NCBI GenBank assembly: GCA_900548735.1
Contig: URMC01000043.1
Coordinates: forward strand, 1-13,441
Reading direction: 5' to 3'
Origin: an uncultured Eubacteriales bacterium
GTDB lineage: Bacteria > Bacillota > Clostridia > Oscillospirales > CAG-272
Length of the DNA stretch: 13,441 nucleotides
Shown here one piece after another: positions 1 through 6,892 of the stretch. The notes beneath the pieces were generated by a model, which saw only the letters and a list, made by a program, of their open reading frames with translations, was not told where the DNA came from and did not search any database. A program made the translations under genes and the position numbers. Numbering within the stretch: position 1 is the stretch's first letter; each line of letters begins with the position of its first letter.

Positions 1-443
1 TCCCCTGCGGGCGGCTGGATAAACACACCACGGGGTTGATGCTGCTGACCGATGACGGGGAGCTTGCCCATCGCCTGCTTTCCCCCCGCCGACACGTGGA
101 AAAGTCATACCGTTACCGGGTTAAATTTCCCCTGACCGCCGAGGAGTGCACCCGGTTTGAGGCGGGATTGGTCTTGGAGGACGGCTATGAAACCAAGCCC
201 GCAAAGATCAGGCAGGACGATGCGTATTCCGGCGCAATCACTCTCACAGAGGGAAAATATCATCAGATTAAACGGATGATGCTGGCACTTCATAATCAGA
301 TCACGGAGCTGAAACGCGTCACGTTCGGCCCACTCACGCTCCCCGCGGAGTTTTCACCGGGAGAATGGCGGGAGGTAAACGAAACCGAACTTGCGGCGCT
401 GCGTGCCGCCGCGGGTCTGCCCTTTACAAACGAAAAACCATAA
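1..443 (+). CDS. rsuA: 16S rRNA pseudouridine synthase, RsuA family (5' end missing)
   Basis: This is the C-terminal 146 residues of a pseudouridine synthase; the 5' end lies outside the window and the frame opens at base 3. The catalytic motif GRLDKHTTGLMLLTDDG is at the left edge, with the catalytic aspartate codon at 18-20. Further family landmarks follow: a SPRRHVEKSYR block, TKPA, GKYHQIKRM and a closing PGEWREV. The order and spacing match E. coli RsuA, which makes pseudouridine 516 in 16S rRNA using an N-terminal S4 domain (not visible here) for RNA binding. The HQIKRM and TKPA blocks favour RsuA over RluB/RluE/RluF, but paralogues cannot be fully excluded. The stop at 441-443 is 31 nt before tex, with no terminator between, so the two are probably co-transcribed. 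Confidence 0.9.
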   Translation, partial: PCGRLDKHTTGLMLLTDDGELAHRLLSPRRHVEKSYRYRVKFPLTAEECTRFEAGLVLEDGYETKPAKIRQDDAYSGAITLTEGKYHQIKRMMLALHNQITELKRVTFGPLTLPAEFSPGEWREVNETELAALRAAAGLPFTNEKP

Positions 444-474
444 CAGATTTTAAAACCGGAAAGGAATTTACCCC

Positions 475-2643
475 ATGGACATGATGCAAAAACTCGCTAC
501 GGAACTCGGAATCACCAAAGAGCAGGTCGAAAAGACCGTGGCGCTGATTGATGAGGGAAACACCATCCCTTTTATCGCCCGTTACCGCAAGGAGGTCACC
601 GGGTCGCTGGACGACACGGTGCTCCGCAAACTGGAGGAGCGGCTGAAATATCTGCGCAATATCGAGGCGCGCAAAGAGGAGGTCAAGGGGCTGATTGCCG
701 CGCAGGAAAAACTGACCGACGAAATTGCCGCCGCCATTGACGCCGCCGCCACCATCACGGAGGTGGACGATATTTACCGCCCCTTCCGCCCGCACCGCAA
801 AACACGCGCGTCGGTGGCAAGAGAAAAGGGGCTTGCCCCGCTTGCCGAACTGCTCTTGGCACAGGAAAAATCCTATGCCCCCGCGCTGGACGAGCAGGCG
901 GCAACCTACATTGATGAAGAAAAAGGCGTGAAAACGGCAGAGGAAGCGTTTGCCGGGGCGATGGATATCATCGCCGAGGATGTATCCGACAATGCGGAAT
1001 ATCGCAAAGCCGTGCGGTCCCTCACCTTCCGCAACGGGAGTGTGGAATCCAAACAGGCTAAGGACGAGGATTCGGTCTACGCGCAGTACTATGATTACAG
1101 CGAGCGGATCAATAAGATTCCGGGGCACCGCGTGCTTGCCATCAACCGGGGCGAGAAAGAGGGCTTTCTCAAAGTTTCGCTGACCGTGCCCACGGATATT
1201 GTGCTGAATTACCTGTTCAACCTGGTGGTAAAGCCGGGGGAGAGCCCGGCAAAGAAATACGTAGCAGCCGCCGTGACCGACAGTTACGAGCGCCTGATTG
1301 CCCCCTCCGTGGAGCGTGAAATCCGCAACGACCTGTTTGACAGCGCGTGCGAGGGCGCAATCGTGCTGTTTTCGGATAACCTCCAGCACCTTTTAATGCA
1401 GGCGCCGATCAAGGGGAAGACCGTGCTGGGCTTTGACCCCGGCTATGTCAACGGGTGCAAACTGGCGGTGGTGGACCCCACCGGCAAGGTGCTGGACACT
1501 GCGGTTATTTACCCCACCAAGCCCCGCGCGAGAACCGAGGAGGCAAAGACGACCATGCGCCGGCTGATCACGCGCCACCATGTGGACGTGATTGCCATCG
1601 GCAACGGCACCGCCTCCCGCGAGAGCGAGCAGTTTGTGGCGGAATTGCTGAAAGAAATGAACGTGGCTACCAAATATATCATCGTCAGCGAGTCGGGCGC
1701 TTCCATTTATTCCGCCTCCAAACTGGCGGCAGAGGAATTCCCGGAGTTTGACGTGATGCAGCGCTCCGCGGTCTCCATCGCGCGGAGATTGCAGGATCCG
1801 CTGGCGGAGTTGGTGAAGATCGACCCCAAATCCATCGGCGTGGGGCAGTATCAGCACGATATGAAGCCCGCGAGACTGGATGACGCGCTGACCGGCGTGG
1901 TGGAGGATTGCGTCAACAGTGTGGGCGTGGATCTCAACACCGCTTCCCACTCCCTGCTTTCCTACATTTCCGGCATCAATGCCACTGCCGCAAAAAACAT
2001 CGTAAAATATCGGGAGGAAAACGGGGAATTCAAGACCCGCGCGGGCGTGCTGAAAGTGCCGCGTATCGGCGGCAAGGCATATGAGCAATGCGCAGGCTTT
2101 CTGCGCGTGCCCGGCTCCGGGGAGGTGCTGGATAACACCGGCGTGCATCCGGAGTCCTATGAGGCGGCACGGGCGCTGTTGCGGAAGTTCGGCTATACCG
2201 AGGAGGACGTGCGGGGCGGCAAACTCGGCAAACTCTCCGGTGAGGTTGCAAGAGCGGGGGCTGCCAAGGTCGCAGCGGAGTTGGGGATCGGTGAGCCGAC
2301 CCTTGCCGACATCGTGACGGAATTGCAAAAACCCGGCAGAGACCTGCGCGACGATTTTGCGCCGCCGGTGCTTCGGGATGACGTGCTGGAACTCTCCGAC
2401 CTCAAACCCGGTATGTTGCTCACCGGAACGGTACGCAACGTAATCGATTTCGGCGCGTTTGTGGATATCGGCGTACATCAGGACGGGTTGGTGCATATTT
2501 CGGAACTTTCCGACAAATTTGTCAAGCACCCGCGCGAGGTTGTTTCGGTTGGGGATATTGTGCAGGTCAGGGTGCTGAGCGTTGATTTGCAGAAAAAGCG
2601 GATTGCCCTTTCGATGAAAACGCCGAAATCCGCAGAAAAGTAA
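475..2643 (+). CDS. tex: Tex family RNA-binding transcriptional accessory protein
   Basis: This is a complete 722-residue Tex protein, close to the family's usual length. Tex is a cytoplasmic nucleic-acid-binding factor linked to transcription and RNA metabolism. The order is typical: an N-terminal helical region (about 1-310) with the conserved PFIARYRKEVTGSLD block near residue 30; a YqgF/RNase H-like domain starting at LGFDPG (318-323); a helix-hairpin-helix region from about residue 483 (VGVDLNTAS, then SGINATAAKNIV and VPRIGGKAYEQ); and a C-terminal S1 RNA-binding domain at about 646-714 (GTVRNVIDFGAFVDIG...DGLVHISELS). The start is supported by GGAAAGGA at 458-465, 9 nt before ATG. The gene follows rsuA closely. 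No hairpin terminator is visible just after its stop, so transcripts may run into the next gap. Confidence 0.96.
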   Translation: MDMMQKLATELGITKEQVEKTVALIDEGNTIPFIARYRKEVTGSLDDTVLRKLEERLKYLRNIEARKEEVKGLIAAQEKLTDEIAAAIDAAATITEVDDIYRPFRPHRKTRASVAREKGLAPLAELLLAQEKSYAPALDEQAATYIDEEKGVKTAEEAFAGAMDIIAEDVSDNAEYRKAVRSLTFRNGSVESKQAKDEDSVYAQYYDYSERINKIPGHRVLAINRGEKEGFLKVSLTVPTDIVLNYLFNLVVKPGESPAKKYVAAAVTDSYERLIAPSVEREIRNDLFDSACEGAIVLFSDNLQHLLMQAPIKGKTVLGFDPGYVNGCKLAVVDPTGKVLDTAVIYPTKPRARTEEAKTTMRRLITRHHVDVIAIGNGTASRESEQFVAELLKEMNVATKYIIVSESGASIYSASKLAAEEFPEFDVMQRSAVSIARRLQDPLAELVKIDPKSIGVGQYQHDMKPARLDDALTGVVEDCVNSVGVDLNTASHSLLSYISGINATAAKNIVKYREENGEFKTRAGVLKVPRIGGKAYEQCAGFLRVPGSGEVLDNTGVHPESYEAARALLRKFGYTEEDVRGGKLGKLSGEVARAGAAKVAAELGIGEPTLADIVTELQKPGRDLRDDFAPPVLRDDVLELSDLKPGMLLTGTVRNVIDFGAFVDIGVHQDGLVHISELSDKFVKHPREVVSVGDIVQVRVLSVDLQKKRIALSMKTPKSAEK

Positions 2644-2685
2644 ATTTTATTTACTCACTTTTCGTAATTTTCGCGGAATATTCAC

Positions 2686-2707
2686 ACTTGTTGTACAAGT
2701 TGCACAA
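2686..2707. repeat. Small inverted and tandem repeats upstream of the ABC ATPase promoter
   Basis: ACTTGT (2686-2691) and ACAAGT (2695-2700) form a 6-bp inverted repeat around TGT. The same stretch reads as two near-palindromic octamers in tandem, TTGTACAA (2691-2698) and TTGCACAA (2700-2707), spaced 9 bp apart. The block lies about 35-55 bp upstream of the -35 box at 2740-2745. This could be a regulator site, but nothing identifies a regulator and chance is possible. Confidence 0.3.
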
Positions 2708-2725
2708 AGCGGGGAGAATAATTTC

Positions 2726-2743
2726 GGAAGTTTGACATCTTCC
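2726..2743. promoter_or_regulatory. Interrupted palindrome overlapping the -35 box (operator candidate)
   Basis: GGAAG (2726-2730) and CTTCC (2739-2743) form 5-bp arms around 8 nt. The right arm overlaps the proposed -35 box at 2740-2745, a position where a bound repressor would block polymerase. The arms are short, so this is only a candidate. Confidence 0.25.
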
Positions 2744-2768
2744 CAAACGGGCGGAAATTTGTTATAAT
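2740..2768 (+). promoter_or_regulatory. Sigma-A-type promoter of the sugar ABC ATPase gene
   Basis: A perfect TATAAT -10 box (2763-2768) has TTCCCA (2740-2745, 4 of 6 matches) 17 nt upstream. Transcription would start near 2775, giving a leader of about 50 nt that contains a small hairpin and then the AAGGAGGA ribosome binding site. A full TTGACA at 2732-2737 is also present, but its 25-nt spacing to the -10 box is too long for normal use. Confidence 0.6.
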
Positions 2769-2791
2769 ATAAGATGTTAAGTCAGAGATTT

Positions 2792-2808
2792 CGGATGTTC
2801 CGCATCCG
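2792..2808 (+). other. Hairpin in the 5' leader just before the ribosome binding site
   Basis: CGGATG (2792-2797) pairs with CATCCG (2803-2808) around a 5-nt loop. It ends 3 nt before AAGGAGGA (2812-2819) of the ABC ATPase gene. It could stabilise the mRNA 5' end or affect initiation. It is not a terminator, because no T-run follows, and it is too small to be a recognisable riboswitch. Confidence 0.35.
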
Positions 2809-2826
2809 CATAAGGAGGATTACAGA

Positions 2827-3942
2827 ATGGCAAGCCTGTCTTTAAGACACATCTACAAAAAATATCCGGGCGGTGTAACTGCCGTTTCCGATTTTAATCT
2901 GGAGATCAAGGACAAAGAGTTTATCGTATTTGTCGGCCCCTCCGGTTGCGGGAAATCCACGACCCTGCGTATGATCGCAGGTCTGGAGGAAATCACCGAG
3001 GGTGAGCTTTTCATCGGCGACCAGCTGGTCAACGATGTGGCACCGAAAGACCGTCAGATCGCCATGGTGTTCCAGAACTACGCTCTGTACCCGCACATGT
3101 CCGTGTTTGACAACATGGCATTCGGTCTGAAACTGAACAAGACCCCGAAAGAGGAAATCAAGCGCCGCGTGGAAGAAGCCGCGCGAATCCTTGAAATTTC
3201 CCACCTGCTTGACCGGAAACCGAAGGCTTTGTCCGGCGGTCAGAAACAGCGTGTGGCGCTGGGTCGTGCCATCGTGCGCAAACCGAAGGTATTCCTGCTT
3301 GACGAGCCGCTTTCCAACCTGGACGCGAAACTCCGTGCCAGCATGAGAACCGAGCTTACCAAACTGCACAAACGGGTTGAGACCACCTTTATCTACGTAA
3401 CGCACGACCAGGTCGAGGCTATGACCATGGCTTCCCGTATCGTGGTCATGAAAGACGGTCTGATCCAGCAGGTTGACACCCCGCAGAATCTGTATGATAA
3501 CCCCTGCAACGTGTTCGTTGCCGGCTTTATCGGCACCCCTCAGATGAACTTCATCAACGGCACGCTTTCTCAGAAGGGTGAGGACGTGTTCTTCCACTTT
3601 GACGGAAACACCATCAAGCTGCCCGCCGAGAAAAATGCGGACAACGTGCTGAAAGATTATATCGGCAAAGAAGTGATCGCAGGTATTCGCCCCGAATGTA
3701 TCCATGACGCACCGATGCAGTTGGCGGCTCTGCCGGAAAGCACCATCGAAGTGGATGTTGACGTGGTCGAGCTGATGGGCGCAGAGATTTACCTCTATAT
3801 CAAGAGCGGTGAGGAGACCAATATGATCGCCCGCGTTTCCGCCCGTTCCACCAGCCGCGCAGGCGACAAAATCAAGGTCGCGCTGGATGTTTCCCGCATT
3901 CACCTGTTCGACAAGGACACGGAACGTTATATCGTACACTGA
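2827..3942 (+). CDS. msmX: MalK/MsmX-family ABC transporter ATP-binding protein (sugar import)
   Basis: This 371-residue ATPase would power carbohydrate import from the cytoplasmic face of the membrane. Visible motifs are Walker A GPSGCGKST (37-45), Q-loop glutamine 83, signature LSGGQKQR (135-142), Walker B and catalytic glutamate FLLDEP (D159, E160), D-loop SNLD (163-166) and H-loop H193 in YVTHD. The C-terminal third (about 235-371) is the OB-fold regulatory domain of the MalK type. The sequence resembles B. subtilis MsmX, a shared ATPase serving several sugar importers. No permease or binding protein lies beside it, which fits that role. It has its own promoter, the strongest ribosome binding site in the window (AAGGAGGA, 7-nt spacing) and its own terminator. 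Codon choice looks more biased than in its neighbours, suggesting high expression. UgpC/MalK-type substrate naming would be equally defensible. Confidence 0.93.
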   Translation: MASLSLRHIYKKYPGGVTAVSDFNLEIKDKEFIVFVGPSGCGKSTTLRMIAGLEEITEGELFIGDQLVNDVAPKDRQIAMVFQNYALYPHMSVFDNMAFGLKLNKTPKEEIKRRVEEAARILEISHLLDRKPKALSGGQKQRVALGRAIVRKPKVFLLDEPLSNLDAKLRASMRTELTKLHKRVETTFIYVTHDQVEAMTMASRIVVMKDGLIQQVDTPQNLYDNPCNVFVAGFIGTPQMNFINGTLSQKGEDVFFHFDGNTIKLPAEKNADNVLKDYIGKEVIAGIRPECIHDAPMQLAALPESTIEVDVDVVELMGAEIYLYIKSGEETNMIARVSARSTSRAGDKIKVALDVSRIHLFDKDTERYIVH

Positions 3943-3944
3943 TC

Positions 3945-3995
3945 GTCAAGAGAAAAGGCGCCGGACTTCCGGCGTCTTTTCTCTTGACATTTTTT
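3945..3995 (+). terminator. Rho-independent terminator of the ABC ATPase gene
   Basis: A long stem begins 3 nt after the stop codon. A perfect 13-bp arm, 3945-3957 with 3976-3988, continues through one G-T pair and seven more pairs to a tiny loop around 3966-3967. The T-rich tract ATTTTTT (3989-3995) follows directly. Its right arm contains TTGACA, used as the -35 box of the next gene. Confidence 0.92.
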
Positions 3996-4012
3996 CTTCT
4001 TTGCGGTACAAT
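3984..4012 (+). promoter_or_regulatory. Promoter of the CPBP protease-tadA unit, nested in a terminator
   Basis: A perfect TTGACA (3984-3989), a 17-nt spacer and TACAAT (4007-4012, 5 of 6) make a strong sigma-A-type promoter. Transcription would begin near 4019, about 26 nt before the ATG at 4045. The -35 box is the end of the descending terminator stem, and the spacer is the terminator T-tract. Confidence 0.8.
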
Positions 4013-4044
4013 AATAAAAAAGAGAATTCGGAAAGGAGCACGCT

Positions 4045-5043
4045 ATGACCCCGGATGAACGGCAATATAAAAGCACCACCACGCGCTTAGCGGCAAGCAT
4101 GCTGGTGTTTTTGGCGCTCTTTTTTATTTACAGCTTTGCTATCAGCATTCTGTCCGCCGCAACCTCCGGGATGGGGGCTGTGGGCGATGTGGTGTATGAG
4201 ATCGTGTATGGGCTTGGTTACGCCGCCGCATTTGTCCTGCCGGTGTTCTTTTTCGGGTGGATCTCCAAGGGCAAGCCGCGGGAGGGTATTTATTTCAATG
4301 CCGCTCTGCCGAAGGAAACGCCGATGTATCTTTTTGTGGGGCTTGCGGTCATTTCCGCTGCCGCGTATCTCAACAGCCTGATGTTGGAGGTTTTCAACTA
4401 TTCTTCCTTTACGGATACTGTGATGCCTTCTGGCGATGTGACCACCAACTATGAGTTGGTGCTGATGGTGTTTACCACCGCTGTGGTGCCTGCTTTTGTG
4501 GAGGAATTGCTCTTCCGCGGGCTGGTGCTGACCAACCTTTTGCCATATGGCAGAACCACCGCCATCTTTGCCAGCGCCCTGTTATTCGGCGCCATGCACC
4601 AAAACGCGGGGCAGTTTTTCTACGCGACCGTAGCCGGGCTGGTGTTGGGGTATCTGTACGTGAAAACGCGCACTATCTGGTGCGGGGTGCTGTTGCATTT
4701 TGTCAATAACTTTTATTCCGTGCTGTCCTCCGTCTGGGCGGAACGGATGCCGGAGCAAACCGGTGACATCGTGCTGACCCTGCTGGCGGTCGGGATTTTT
4801 GCCCTTGGCATTCTCTCCTTTGTTTATCTCCTGACAAGAGAAAAGGACGAAACGGCAAAAATCCGTGAGAACGGCGCATTCGGCGTGGCACTGCCTGCCG
4901 CCCCGGATTACGCGGCAATCGAGATTCCCGCGCGCCGGCGTGTGCGGCTGTTTTTCAACGCCCCGATGATTGTGTTTTTTGCCATTTCCGCCTCGGAAAT
5001 GTTGATTTATGTCCTGCTTGCGGCAGTCGGAATATTCGGATGA
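4045..5043 (+). CDS. CPBP family intramembrane metalloprotease (CAAX/Abi type)
   Basis: This is a 332-residue polytopic membrane protein with about eight or nine hydrophobic segments (for example about 17-38, 49-73, 93-112, 136-152, and a last one near 305-331). It carries the three CPBP active-site signatures in order: EELLFRG (E153, E154, R158), the FxxxH motif FGAMH (F181, H185), and HFVNN (H218, N222). The glutamates and histidines are the expected catalytic and metal-binding residues. Family members include prenyl-CAAX endopeptidases and bacterial Abi proteins, often linked to bacteriocin self-immunity; the substrate here cannot be deduced. The start is supported by AAAGGAG at 4032-4038. 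Its stop overlaps the tadA start (ATGA), so translation is probably coupled. It is longer than many CPBP proteins owing to a C-terminal extension ending in an extra membrane segment. Confidence 0.9.
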   Translation: MTPDERQYKSTTTRLAASMLVFLALFFIYSFAISILSAATSGMGAVGDVVYEIVYGLGYAAAFVLPVFFFGWISKGKPREGIYFNAALPKETPMYLFVGLAVISAAAYLNSLMLEVFNYSSFTDTVMPSGDVTTNYELVLMVFTTAVVPAFVEELLFRGLVLTNLLPYGRTTAIFASALLFGAMHQNAGQFFYATVAGLVLGYLYVKTRTIWCGVLLHFVNNFYSVLSSVWAERMPEQTGDIVLTLLAVGIFALGILSFVYLLTREKDETAKIRENGAFGVALPAAPDYAAIEIPARRRVRLFFNAPMIVFFAISASEMLIYVLLAAVGIFG

Positions 5044-5498
5044 CGCCGCGCGAAGACGAAAAATGGATGCGCATGGCTCTGGCGGAAGCGCAAAAAGCCG
5101 CCGATGAGGGGGAGACCCCGGTGGGTGCCGTGCTGGTGGCGGGCGGGGAACTGATCGCCGCCGGGCATAATGCGCGCGAAGCAAAGCATGACGTGACTTC
5201 ACACGCCGAAATGGAGACAATTCGCGCCGCGGCAAGCAAAAAGGGGGATTGGCGGCTTTCCGATATGACCCTGTACGTCACGCTGGAGCCGTGCCCCATG
5301 TGCGCGGGGGCAATCCTTGCGGCGCGTATCCCCCGTGTGGTATACGGCGCCAAGGACGCAACCGCCGGCGCTATGGGCAGCGTGCTGAATCTGCCGCGCT
5401 ACCCCTTAGGTGCCCGCCCCGAAGTGGTTTCCGGCGTTCTTGCCGATGAATCCCGCGCCCTCTTGCAATCCTTTTTCCGCTCCCGGCGGAAAAAATGA
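5040..5498 (+). CDS. tadA: tRNA-specific adenosine deaminase TadA
   Basis: This 152-residue cytoplasmic zinc deaminase would convert A34 to inosine in the anticodon of tRNA-Arg(ACG). The zinc and catalytic motif HAE is at 55-57 (H55 ligand, E57 proton shuttle), preceded by the TadA-typical KHDVTS block. The second motif PCPMC supplies C85 and C88. The length matches bacterial TadA. The KHDVTS-HAE context separates it from cytidine and guanine deaminases. The ATG overlaps the stop of the CPBP gene by 4 nt, which implies translational coupling, and a terminator follows immediately. In many Firmicutes tadA is followed by the small SRP RNA and dnaX; neither is seen here. Confidence 0.94.
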   Translation: MTPREDEKWMRMALAEAQKAADEGETPVGAVLVAGGELIAAGHNAREAKHDVTSHAEMETIRAAASKKGDWRLSDMTLYVTLEPCPMCAGAILAARIPRVVYGAKDATAGAMGSVLNLPRYPLGARPEVVSGVLADESRALLQSFFRSRRKK

Positions 5499-5533
5499 AA
5501 TCCCTCCGGTTTACGGAGGGATTTCGGCTTTTT
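5490..5533. terminator. Bidirectional terminator between convergent tadA and icd
   Basis: A perfect 12-bp stem, 5497-5508 with 5514-5525, closes a 5-nt loop and overlaps the tadA stop codon. On the + strand it is followed by CGGCTTTTT-like sequence (5526-5533). On the - strand it is followed by ATTTTTT (the complement of 5490-5496). It can therefore end tadA transcripts and also icd transcripts arriving from the right. Confidence 0.85.
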
Positions 5534-5616
5534 AAGCCCCGAAAGGCGAATTTGTAATCAGTTCGGTTGCTGTTTTTTGCCTTCTCCTACGGGAAAGGAC
5601 CGGGGCAGTTTGTCTT

Positions 5617-6831
5617 TTACAACTTCTCCTCCAACCTTTCCCGGATGGCGTGGATGAACTCTGCGGAGTTGACCACATTTGCGCGGTTGCCCGGCTCCAG
5701 GAGCCCCGCAAGGTCTTTGGTCAGCGTGCCGCCTTCAATGACCTCCAGGCATGCGCCCTCCAACGTTTTTGCAAAGCGGCAAAGTTCCGGCAACCCGTCT
5801 AACTCCCCGCGCTTGAACAGCGCCCCGCTCCACGCAAAAATGGTGGCAATGGGGTTGGTGGAGGTTTCCTCTCCTTTTAGATAGCGGTAATAATGCCGCG
5901 TGACCGTGCCGTGCGCCGCCTCATATTCATATTTCCCGTCCGGGGAGACCAGCACCGAGGTCATCATGGCAAGTGAGCCGAACGCCGTGGAGACCATATC
6001 GCTCATCACGTCCCCGTCGTAGTTCTTGCACGCCCAGACAAAGCCGCCCTCACTGCGGATCACGCGCGCTACTGCGTCATCAATCAGCGTGTAGAAATAA
6101 TGAATGCCCGCCGCCTCAAATTTTTTCTTGTATTCCGCGTCAAAAATCTCCTGAAAAATCAGCTTAAAGGTCTGATCGTATTGCTTGGAGATGGTGTCCT
6201 TGGCGGAAAACCAAAGGTCTTGCCGGGTATTCAGCGCATAGTTGAAACAGGAATGCGCAAAGGAGCGGATGGAACTGTCTTTGTTATAAGAGCCCTGAAG
6301 CACCCCGGGGCACTCAAAGTCGTATACGGTTTCCCGAAAGCGCTCTTTTCCGTCCTCTCCGGTGAACACCAGCTCTGCCTTGCCGGGGCACGGCACCCGG
6401 TATTCGGTCGCTTTGTAGATGTCGCCGTAGGCGTGTCGGGCGATGGTGATGGGCTTTTTCCAGTTCCGTACTGCCGGTCGGATGCCCGAAACCAGAATCG
6501 GGGCGCGGAACACCGTGCCGTCCAAAATCGCGCGGATGGTGCCGTTGGGGCTTTTCCACATTTCGGAAAGTCCGTATTCCTCCACGCGTTGCTGATTGGG
6601 CGTGATAGTGGCGCATTTGACCGCCACACCGTACTTTTTCGTGGCGGTTGCCGCCTCCGTGGTCACCGCGTCTTTGGTGCGTTCCCGCTCCGGCAGTCCC
6701 AAATCATAATATTCGGTTTTCAGGTCGACAAAGGGGAGCAGCAGTTCCTCTTTGATCATTTTCCAAAGGATACGGGTCATCTCGTCCCCGTCCATCTCCA
6801 CCAAGGGGGTCGTCATGCGAATCTTTTCCAT
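5617..6831 (-). CDS. icd: NADP-dependent isocitrate dehydrogenase (eukaryote-like type)
   Basis: This 404-residue cytoplasmic enzyme would oxidise isocitrate to 2-oxoglutarate and CO2, making NADPH. It aligns along its whole length with the homodimeric class that includes human IDH1/IDH2, not with E. coli Icd. Isocitrate-binding residues sit at nearly the human numbering: T77, S94, N96, R100, R109 and R132 (in ARHAYGD), with Y139 and K211. Metal ligands are D251 and D274/D278 in the YDGDVMSD segment. HGTVTRHY (R312, H313) is the NADP 2'-phosphate contact, supporting NADP over NAD. GGAGG at 6839-6843 lies 7 nt before the ATG. It follows the hydratase and TIM-barrel genes on the same strand but is separated from them by a strong hairpin terminator, and no promoter is evident in that gap. 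Expression may depend on read-through. Confidence 0.96.
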   Translation of the reverse strand: MEKIRMTTPLVEMDGDEMTRILWKMIKEELLLPFVDLKTEYYDLGLPERERTKDAVTTEAATATKKYGVAVKCATITPNQQRVEEYGLSEMWKSPNGTIRAILDGTVFRAPILVSGIRPAVRNWKKPITIARHAYGDIYKATEYRVPCPGKAELVFTGEDGKERFRETVYDFECPGVLQGSYNKDSSIRSFAHSCFNYALNTRQDLWFSAKDTISKQYDQTFKLIFQEIFDAEYKKKFEAAGIHYFYTLIDDAVARVIRSEGGFVWACKNYDGDVMSDMVSTAFGSLAMMTSVLVSPDGKYEYEAAHGTVTRHYYRYLKGEETSTNPIATIFAWSGALFKRGELDGLPELCRFAKTLEGACLEVIEGGTLTKDLAGLLEPGNRANVVNSAEFIHAIRERLEEKL

Positions 6832-6853
6832 TTCAATACCTCCGAAGGAATTT

Positions 6854-6888
6854 GAAAAAGAGCCGGGCGGCTTGCCGCCCGGCTTTTC
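6854..6888 (-). terminator. Hairpin terminator between the TIM-barrel gene and icd
   Basis: A perfect 11-bp GC-rich stem, 6861-6871 with 6874-6884, is extended by a few weaker pairs. On the - strand it is followed by CTTTTTC (complement of 6854-6860). It starts about 5 nt after the stop of the TIM-barrel gene and ends about 10 nt before the icd ribosome binding site. It likely lowers rather than abolishes icd transcription, or else a promoter lies inside the upstream gene. Confidence 0.8.
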
Positions 6889-6892
6889 TCGG

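Noticed and set aside
424..2529. Long open frames on the - strand opposite tex
   Set aside because: tex is complete with all domains in the opposite strand. The antisense frames show no recognisable domain and no ribosome binding site, and GC-rich codon bias commonly leaves antisense frames open.
2732..2768. TTGACA at 2732-2737 as the -35 partner of TATAAT at 2763-2768
   Set aside because: The spacer would be 25 nt, far beyond the usual 16-18; TTCCCA at 2740-2745 gives 17 nt.
2842..3939. An antisense frame open across the whole ABC ATPase gene
   Set aside because: It mirrors the real gene almost exactly, its protein is histidine- and glutamine-rich with no family likeness, and it would run through the real gene's own promoter side. 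It is a codon-bias shadow.
5472..5494. TTTTCCGC/GCGGAAAA hairpin at the end of tadA
   Set aside because: It lies inside the coding region with no T-run beyond the stem on either strand. The hairpin at 5497-5525 explains termination better.
5534..5616. Possible small SRP RNA or other ncRNA after tadA
   Set aside because: I looked because tadA is often followed by the SRP RNA in Firmicutes. The stretch is only 83 nt, has just an imperfect hairpin near 5580-5600 and no SRP-like core.
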